Below the pieces are notes generated by a model. That model searched no databases and had not been told where the DNA came from. It saw nothing but the letters and a program-made list of their open reading frames with translations. A stretch of 36,079 nucleotides of DNA, taken from positions 1-36,079 of the forward strand of contig DOKY01000038.1 in NCBI GenBank assembly GCA_003510135.1, read 5' to 3'. Positions within the stretch are counted from its first letter, which is position 1. Every line of letters begins with the position of its first letter. Positions 31,608-36,079 of the stretch are shown here, piece after piece. The position numbers were made by a program, and so were the translations under genes. The DNA is from Pseudothermotoga sp. (lineage in GTDB: Bacteria; Thermotogota; Thermotogae; Thermotogales; DSM-5069).

Positions 31608-32999
31608 TTAACGAGCAAACCTGCCACCCAAAAACATCGTAAACCACGGCACATAGGTAACCAGCAACAGGATTGCGACCATCACGGCGTAGAACGGTAT
31701 GGATGCTTTGGCCACCCTTTCCATCGTGCTCTTTCCGATAGCGCACCCAACGAAAAGCGTCGTGCCAACTGGCGGTGTGCACAAACCGATACCGAGATTT
31801 ATCATCATCATTATCCCGAACTGCACCGGAGACATTCCCAGCGATCTGACCAGAGGCAAAAGGATCGGCGTGGTTATGAGTATGAGCGGAGCCATGTCCA
31901 TGATCATACCCAAAAAGAGGAGCATCAAGTTTATCAGCAGCAAGAGCACGTACTTGTTCGTTGAAATACTCGTCAGAGCACTCGCGACGAGTGCTGGCAC
32001 CTTCAAATAGGCCAGCAAGTAACCGAACGCAGAGGAGCTCGCTATGATGAACAGAACCATTGCAATGACGATCGCTGTGTTTTGAAAAGTTCTCAGAAGT
32101 TTTTTGAAGTTCATAGTCCTGTACACGAACACAGTTATGATGATCGCATACACGGCCGCGACAACGGAAGCCTCGGTCGCTGTGAAGACACCGAATATGA
32201 TACCTGCGATGATGATGACACCGACCAGCAATCCCAGAATCGAGTCCCTCGTTATGATCAGCGCCTCTTTGAACCCCACCTTGCCCGCCACCGGATAGTT
32301 CCTCTTTCTCGAAATGATGTACGCGACGATCATCTGTGACACACCGACCATGATACCCGGGATGTAGCCAGCCATGAAGAGCGCTCCGACGGAAACCCCG
32401 CCTGCCACGAGAGAATAAATGATCATGTTGTGGCTCGGGGGAATGATGATACCCAGCGTCGAGGAAGTGATCGTCACAGCAATTGAAAAGTCCCGATCGT
32501 ATCCCTGATCAACCATCATCGGGATCAAGAACGCACCGATGGAAGATGTGTCCGCCACGGAAGAACCGCTCACACCACCGAAGAACATGCTTGCAAGTAT
32601 GTTCACCATTGCAAGTCCGCCGCGCACTCTACCAACCAGGATGTTTGAAAACTCCACTATCTTCTGTGCGATCCCGCCTTCCGCCATGACCTGACCGGCC
32701 AGTATGAAGAACGGAATCGCTATCAAAGAGAACGCGTTTATGCCGGCGCCCATCCTCTGGAAGATTACCATCGTTGGAAGGTTCAAATAAATCGCCGTGA
32801 GAAAGGCCGGGATGCTCAAACAAAAAGCTATGGGCACCCTGAGCATCATCAACAGTACGAACGACGTGAAAAGTACGATCCTTCCTCCCTCTTCGCGGGA
32901 AAAACTTTGAACGACAGGAAGCTTGAACATGAACACAAGAAGCACACCCAAAAGAAAGATCATGAAAGCGCCGAAGATGTATGAGAAAAATTTCTTCAT
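31608..32999 (-). CDS. dctM: TRAP transporter large membrane subunit (DctM)
   Basis: A 463-residue integral membrane protein with about twelve or more helices, the transport subunit of a tripartite ATP-independent periplasmic transporter. DctM-family marks include LRVPIAFCLSIPAFLTA, MFFGGVSGSSVADTSSIG, IIIPPSHNMIIYS, and INLGIGLCTPPVGTTLF near the C-terminus. An extra N-terminal helix (residues 5-30) precedes the usual start. ATG 32999 overlaps the dctQ stop as ATGA. Uptake is driven by an ion gradient; the substrate is presumably a uronate, from the KdgF and KduD genes in the same operon. Confidence 0.94.
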   Translation of the reverse strand: MKKFFSYIFGAFMIFLLGVLLVFMFKLPVVQSFSREEGGRIVLFTSFVLLMMLRVPIAFCLSIPAFLTAIYLNLPTMVIFQRMGAGINAFSLIAIPFFILAGQVMAEGGIAQKIVEFSNILVGRVRGGLAMVNILASMFFGGVSGSSVADTSSIGAFLIPMMVDQGYDRDFSIAVTITSSTLGIIIPPSHNMIIYSLVAGGVSVGALFMAGYIPGIMVGVSQMIVAYIISRKRNYPVAGKVGFKEALIITRDSILGLLVGVIIIAGIIFGVFTATEASVVAAVYAIIITVFVYRTMNFKKLLRTFQNTAIVIAMVLFIIASSSAFGYLLAYLKVPALVASALTSISTNKYVLLLLINLMLLFLGMIMDMAPLILITTPILLPLVRSLGMSPVQFGIMMMINLGIGLCTPPVGTTLFVGCAIGKSTMERVAKASIPFYAVMVAILLLVTYVPWFTMFLGGRFAR

Positions 33000-33487
33000 C
33001 GTTTTCTCCCTTCTTTCAAGGATGCGATCTGCTCAAGGATCTTGAGTAGAGCACACATGATTATCAGAACACCACAAATGGCGATGGGTACGTACATCCA
33101 CGCAACTGATATGCCCGTTGCCGCGAGCCGGTTGGGAAGCCTTTGAACCATCATCACGGTGTAGCGAGTCATCTGAAACCCGAAATAACCAATCAAAACC
33201 ATGATCGCGATCTCAACGAGCCTCTGAATCTTTTTTGGAAAGACGGACATGAACACCTCAACGCGCATATGTATGTCGTTTTTCAAACCGATACCAGCGC
33301 CGAGCATGGCAACCCATATCATGGTCACGAGGGCGATCTCTTCGGTCCACTTCGGCGGCCTGTTGAATAAATACCTCGCTATCACTTGATAGAACACGAT
33401 CACGACCATGAACACGACACCTACGATGGAGAAACCAACGACGACGTTCTCGACCCACCTGAGAATGTTCTCAAGAATTTTCCTCAA
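32996..33487 (-). CDS. dctQ: TRAP transporter small membrane subunit (DctQ)
   Basis: A 163-residue four-helix membrane protein of the DctQ family, which joins DctM. The marker stretch FNRPPKWTEEIALVTMIWVAMLGAG and the following HMRVEVF are typical. TTG 33487 is preferred because GGGGTGA sits five bases upstream; GTG 33496 would overlap that sequence and lacks its own ribosome site. It is separated from the binding-protein gene by a strong hairpin and overlaps dctM by four bases. Confidence 0.88.
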   Translation of the reverse strand: MRKILENILRWVENVVVGFSIVGVVFMVVIVFYQVIARYLFNRPPKWTEEIALVTMIWVAMLGAGIGLKNDIHMRVEVFMSVFPKKIQRLVEIAIMVLIGYFGFQMTRYTVMMVQRLPNRLAATGISVAWMYVPIAICGVLIIMCALLKILEQIASLKEGRKR

Positions 33488-33504
33488 CGTGCTCACCCCG
33501 AAAG

Positions 33505-33527
33505 GCTGGGCGCAGGGCGCGCCCAGC
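33505..33527 (-). other. Intercistronic hairpin between dctP and dctQ
   Basis: GCTGGGCGC (33505-33513) and GCGCCCAGC (33519-33527) form a perfect 9-base GC-rich stem with a five-base loop. It lies between the dctP stop (33536) and the dctQ start (33487). The downstream sequence on the minus strand is CTTTCGGGG, not a full U-tract, so partial termination or 3'-end protection of dctP mRNA is likelier than complete stop. Confidence 0.6.
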
Positions 33528-33535
33528 AAGGAGAA

Positions 33536-34486
33536 TCATTTGACTTCCTGGATTCTCTTGATCAAATCTTTGTACTGCGGGAACTTATCATAAACCGACT
33601 GAACTGCCTTCTGGAAAGCGGTGATGTCCGGCTGGAATATCTTCGCTCCACCCTTTTGAACTTCCTCCAACGCCTTCAGTTCCATCTGCTTCCACAGATA
33701 TTTCTCGTACTGCGCGGAGGCTATGGCTGCAGTCTTGAAAATGAGTTTTTCTTCAGGAGTCAGTTTGTCCCAGAACGCTTTGGAGATGAGCAAGATTTCA
33801 GGAATTCGTGTGTGGGCATCAAGGCAGTAATAGGGTGCGACCTCGAAGTGTCTGGTCGTGTAATAAGACGGTGGGTTGTTCTCAGCGCCGTCCACAACGC
33901 CCGTTTGCAGAGCGGTGTAAACCTCTGCAAATGCCATGGGCACACCCGTCGCACCGAGCGCCTGCATCAGCGCCACCATGACTTCGTTCATCTGGACCCG
34001 GATCTTCATACCCTTCAGATCTTCCGGCTTCTGAACAGGCTTTCTTGTGTAGAAACTTCTCGCGCCTGCATCGTAGTAACAGAGGCCAACAAGACCGATC
34101 TTTTCCACACCCTTGAGCAGTTCTTCACCGATGGGACCTTCGAGCACTTTCCAGTAGTGATCCTCATCCCTGAACAGATACGGCATCGTAAAGACTCCAA
34201 TGGGATCGTAGAACGGTTGCAGTGGAGCAACCGAAACGCGTGTCATCTGGATCGCATTCATGATCGTCTGCTCGATCGTTTCTTTCTCGTCTCCCAGCTG
34301 TCCGCTCGTGTACACTTCGATCTTGTACTTTCCATTCGTCATGACTTCGATGATCCTACCCATCATCTTGACGGCTTCCACTGTCGGATAACCATCTGGG
34401 TGCACGTCCGAGGACTTGATCACGATTGGCGCGGCAAAGCTCATAACCACTAAAGAGGCTAACAAGATCACCAAGAACCTCTTCAT
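33536..34486 (-). CDS. dctP: TRAP transporter solute-binding protein (DctP), probable uronate type
   Basis: A 316-residue periplasmic binding protein with a signal peptide (KRFLVILLASLVVMSFA) and no lipobox. It has DctP-family features: GQLGDEKETIEQ, GLCYYDAGARSFYTRKPV, and the conserved Arg in LKGMKIRVQ that usually holds the carboxylate of the ligand, followed by DGAENNPPSY. This subfamily includes many sugar-acid binders. ATG 34486 has GAGGAGGTG upstream, 12 bases after the kdgF stop. With KdgF and KduD in the operon, galacturonate or a related uronate is the expected ligand. Confidence 0.93.
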   Translation of the reverse strand: MKRFLVILLASLVVMSFAAPIVIKSSDVHPDGYPTVEAVKMMGRIIEVMTNGKYKIEVYTSGQLGDEKETIEQTIMNAIQMTRVSVAPLQPFYDPIGVFTMPYLFRDEDHYWKVLEGPIGEELLKGVEKIGLVGLCYYDAGARSFYTRKPVQKPEDLKGMKIRVQMNEVMVALMQALGATGVPMAFAEVYTALQTGVVDGAENNPPSYYTTRHFEVAPYYCLDAHTRIPEILLISKAFWDKLTPEEKLIFKTAAIASAQYEKYLWKQMELKALEEVQKGGAKIFQPDITAFQKAVQSVYDKFPQYKDLIKRIQEVK

Positions 34487-34498
34487 ACAAACACCTCC

Positions 34499-34837
34499 TC
34501 ACAAAGAGTGTGGTAAATAATCTTCTCTTATCGGGGTGAAAACATCCAGAAGAACTGCGTCGGAAAGAGCTTCAACCTGGTGTTTCACGCCGCCCGGCAC
34601 GTAGATCGCCGAACCCGCCTTCATGTGGTACTTCTCTTCCCCAACGGTGTAGATGAATTCACCTTCCACCACGTAGCTGATCTGCTCGTGAGGATGGCTG
34701 TGAAGATCTCCGACACAACCTTTCTTGAAACTCACCTGGGTGATCATCAACTTTCCGGACCACACCAGAACCCTCATTTCTACACCTTCCTTGACCTTCT
34801 TTGGAACCACTTCGTGTGCGTGTGCGAACGTTCTCAT
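34499..34837 (-). CDS. kdgF: KdgF-type cupin, unsaturated uronate linearising enzyme
   Basis: A 112-residue single-domain cupin closely resembling KdgF, which opens 4,5-unsaturated galacturonate (and the mannuronate/guluronate product) to 5-keto-4-deoxyuronate. Metal ligands are visible: His46, His48 and Gln52 in HSHPHEQISYVV and His86 in VKHQVEA. The C-terminal FTPIREDYL is a KdgF hallmark. ATG 34837 overlaps the KduD stop as ATGA, with GGAGGTT upstream. It links the PL1 products to the KduD step in the cytoplasm. Confidence 0.92.
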   Translation of the reverse strand: MRTFAHAHEVVPKKVKEGVEMRVLVWSGKLMITQVSFKKGCVGDLHSHPHEQISYVVEGEFIYTVGEEKYHMKAGSAIYVPGGVKHQVEALSDAVLLDVFTPIREDYLPHSL

Positions 34838-35607
34838 CTGCTCAACCAACCTCCATCCACAGCGATCACAGAGCCAGTCACATAGTCGGAAGCTTCGCTC
34901 GCCAGGAAGACTACAGCGCCTTTGAGATCTTCTGGCAGACCCCATCTGCCCATGGGTATCCTTGAGAGTATCTCGTTGTACCTTTTTTCATCCTTTCTGA
35001 GCGCTTCGGTGTTGTCAGTGACCATGTAACCGGGAGCGATCGCGTTCACATTGATATTGTACCTTGCAAGCTCGTTCGCAAGCACTCTTGTCAAACCGAG
35101 TATGCCGTGCTTCGAAACAGTGTACGCCGTGGTGTAGATGCCACCTTGAAAAGAAAGCATGGAAGCGATGTTGATGATCTTGCCTTTTTTCTGATTCTCG
35201 ATCAGATACCTCGCGAACCTTTGAGAAAGAAGAAAGACCGATTTCAGATTCACATCCATCACTTCGTCCCAGTCCTTCTCGCTGTATTCGACCGCAGGGG
35301 CCCGCCTTATTATGCCTGCGTTGTTGATAAGTATGTCCACCGTACCGAACTTTCTGACGGCTGCATCGACAATCGTTCCAACCTCGTCAAGCTTTCGTAG
35401 ATCAAGTCCGATCCCCAAATACTTTCTACCCAGAGATTCAACAGATTTCCTTGTCTGTTCCTGCTGTTCGATCGATCTGCTCACGCCAACGATATCCGCT
35501 CCCGCTTCGGCCAGGCCTATCGCCATCGCCTGACCCAAGCCCCTCGAAACTCCAGTCACGATGGCGACCTTGCCCTTCAAGGAAAAACTTTCAACTACAC
35601 CCAACAT
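34834..35607 (-). CDS. kduD: 2-dehydro-3-deoxy-D-gluconate 5-dehydrogenase KduD
   Basis: A 257-residue short-chain dehydrogenase that reduces 2,5-diketo-3-deoxygluconate to 2-keto-3-deoxygluconate with NADH. Motifs: TGVSRGLG at 18-25, NNAG at 95-98, and catalytic Ser149, Tyr162, Lys166. Long stretches match enterobacterial KduD as I recall it, including IASMLSFQGG, NVNAIAPGYM, IPMGRWGLP and the end AVDGGWLSR. ATG 35607 has GAGGTGAT upstream. It lies 7 bases after the isomerase gene. Confidence 0.94.
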   Translation of the reverse strand: MLGVVESFSLKGKVAIVTGVSRGLGQAMAIGLAEAGADIVGVSRSIEQQEQTRKSVESLGRKYLGIGLDLRKLDEVGTIVDAAVRKFGTVDILINNAGIIRRAPAVEYSEKDWDEVMDVNLKSVFLLSQRFARYLIENQKKGKIINIASMLSFQGGIYTTAYTVSKHGILGLTRVLANELARYNINVNAIAPGYMVTDNTEALRKDEKRYNEILSRIPMGRWGLPEDLKGAVVFLASEASDYVTGSVIAVDGGWLSR

Positions 35608-35614
35608 GATCACC

Positions 35615-36079
35615 TCACAAGGAAAGGTTGTCCTCAATGTTCTTGATCATCTTCGTCGCCTGATCTATGAACCTCATGTCTGGATCGACGTAAGGTATTT
35701 GAACCCTGTCCTCGCCCGCCAGGAACCAGAGGTAGTACACCGTGAATCCTGGTGCCGCAACGGCTGTGTGGTAACCCCTGGGAATGAAATGCAGCGTGTC
35801 ATCCTTTATGACTCCGGCAAAATCTATAGTGCCATCGTCGCTGTAGTGGCGAGCCAAGCCCCAACCTTTTGGATGATCGACCTTGTAATAATAAATCTCT
35901 TCGAGGAAGACTTCTTCGGGTGGGTTGTGTCGTTCGTGCCTGTGCGGCGGATAGGTCGACCAATTGCCTGAAGGTGTGAACGTTTCTCCCACCATCAATT
36001 TCACTGCGGGATGCTTCTCATCGACAGCTATTTGGTGGAAAGTTCTCGAATAGTTCGAAATACCCCACTTGCCACTGTT
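35615..36079 (-). CDS. IolB-family isomerase (KduI/IolB superfamily), partial
   Basis: The 154 C-terminal residues of a cupin-fold isomerase; the N-terminus lies beyond the right edge of the window. The sequence fits IolB (5-deoxy-glucuronate isomerase) rather than KduI: FTPSGNWSTYPPHRHE with the metal-binding His residues, PPEEVFLEEIYYY with a metal-binding Glu, and FIPRGYHTAVAAPG with a metal-binding His. Its place in an operon with kduD and kdgF suggests it performs the KduI step, isomerising 5-keto-4-deoxyuronate to 2,5-diketo-3-deoxygluconate. No inositol-catabolic gene is seen in the window. The stop lies 7 bases before kduD. Confidence 0.88.
   Translation of the reverse strand, partial: NSGKWGISNYSRTFHQIAVDEKHPAVKLMVGETFTPSGNWSTYPPHRHERHNPPEEVFLEEIYYYKVDHPKGWGLARHYSDDGTIDFAGVIKDDTLHFIPRGYHTAVAAPGFTVYYLWFLAGEDRVQIPYVDPDMRFIDQATKMIKNIEDNLSL

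Noticed and set aside
31408..31611. Small plus-strand open frame in the 225-base gap
   Set aside because: No ribosome site, it covers the pelA promoter on the other strand, and its composition is not protein-like.
35615..36079. KduI (5-keto-4-deoxyuronate isomerase) by family
   Set aside because: The motifs are those of IolB; KduI function is still possible by context, so it is given as a hypothesis only.
1..36079. tRNA, rRNA, CRISPR array, transposon or prophage
   Set aside because: No cloverleaf, rRNA segment, regularly spaced repeats, transposase or phage gene was recognised on either strand by eye.

Overview
The window looks like chromosomal DNA of a member of the Thermotogales, most likely a Pseudothermotoga-type organism. 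This rests on gene content and order: a trimeric bifurcating [FeFe]-hydrogenase operon with its sensory partners and rex, NfnAB, Mre11/Rad50, TtuA, and a pectin locus combining a PL1 lyase, a cytoplasmic GH28 and a MalFG-type ABC transporter. Other support is very tight gene packing, strong GGAGGTGA-type ribosome sites, frequent GTG/TTG starts, and roughly 50% G+C by eye. Species assignment is an inference; no rRNA is present. No tRNA, rRNA, CRISPR, IS element or phage gene was recognised.

Layout. (1) 134-5267, plus strand: a TIM-barrel sugar isomerase/epimerase-like protein, a transglutaminase-like protein, a dipeptide epimerase and an amidase, plausibly a peptide or murein-peptide catabolic operon, followed by an orphan exported or membrane-anchored protein. 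(2) 19089 down to 5293, minus strand: twelve consecutive co-oriented genes with tiny gaps or overlaps. The order is a small [2Fe-2S] protein, a sensory hydrogenase-like PAS protein, a SpoIIE/PPM phosphatase, HydC, HydB, HydA, Rex, a Rossmann/DUF2520 protein, PanB, Mre11, Rad50 and a HEAT-repeat protein. A near-consensus Rex operator lies in the divergent region upstream. (3) 19279-21898, plus strand: TtuA (tRNA thiolation), a RodA/FtsW-type SEDS protein and a small coiled-coil membrane protein. (4) 21898-24714, plus strand: a strong hairpin, a structured leader element, NfnA, NfnB and a degenerate MogA-like protein, ending at a hairpin shared with the convergent amidohydrolase. (5) 36079 down to 24724, minus strand: the pectin/uronate locus.

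How the genes work together. Ferredoxin and NADH from glycolysis feed HydABC, which makes H2. NfnAB couples ferredoxin and NADH to NADPH. Rex senses NADH/NAD+ and probably represses its own operon. In the pectin locus, an exported PL1 pectate lyase cuts polygalacturonate and oligomers enter by the ABC permease (its ATPase is not in the window). A cytoplasmic GH28 releases monomers. Unsaturated galacturonate is linearised by KdgF, isomerised by an IolB-family protein (apparently in place of KduI) and reduced by KduD to 2-keto-3-deoxygluconate. A TRAP transporter supplies monomeric uronate. KDG kinase and aldolase are not seen here.

The most notable points are a Rad50 gene whose only plausible start is CTG, a Rex operator plus a second inverted repeat upstream of the hyd operon, a sensory hydrogenase homologue that keeps the H-cluster ligands but has lost the proton-transfer cysteine, a structured RNA-like element before nfnA, and hairpins placed just after both solute-binding-protein genes.
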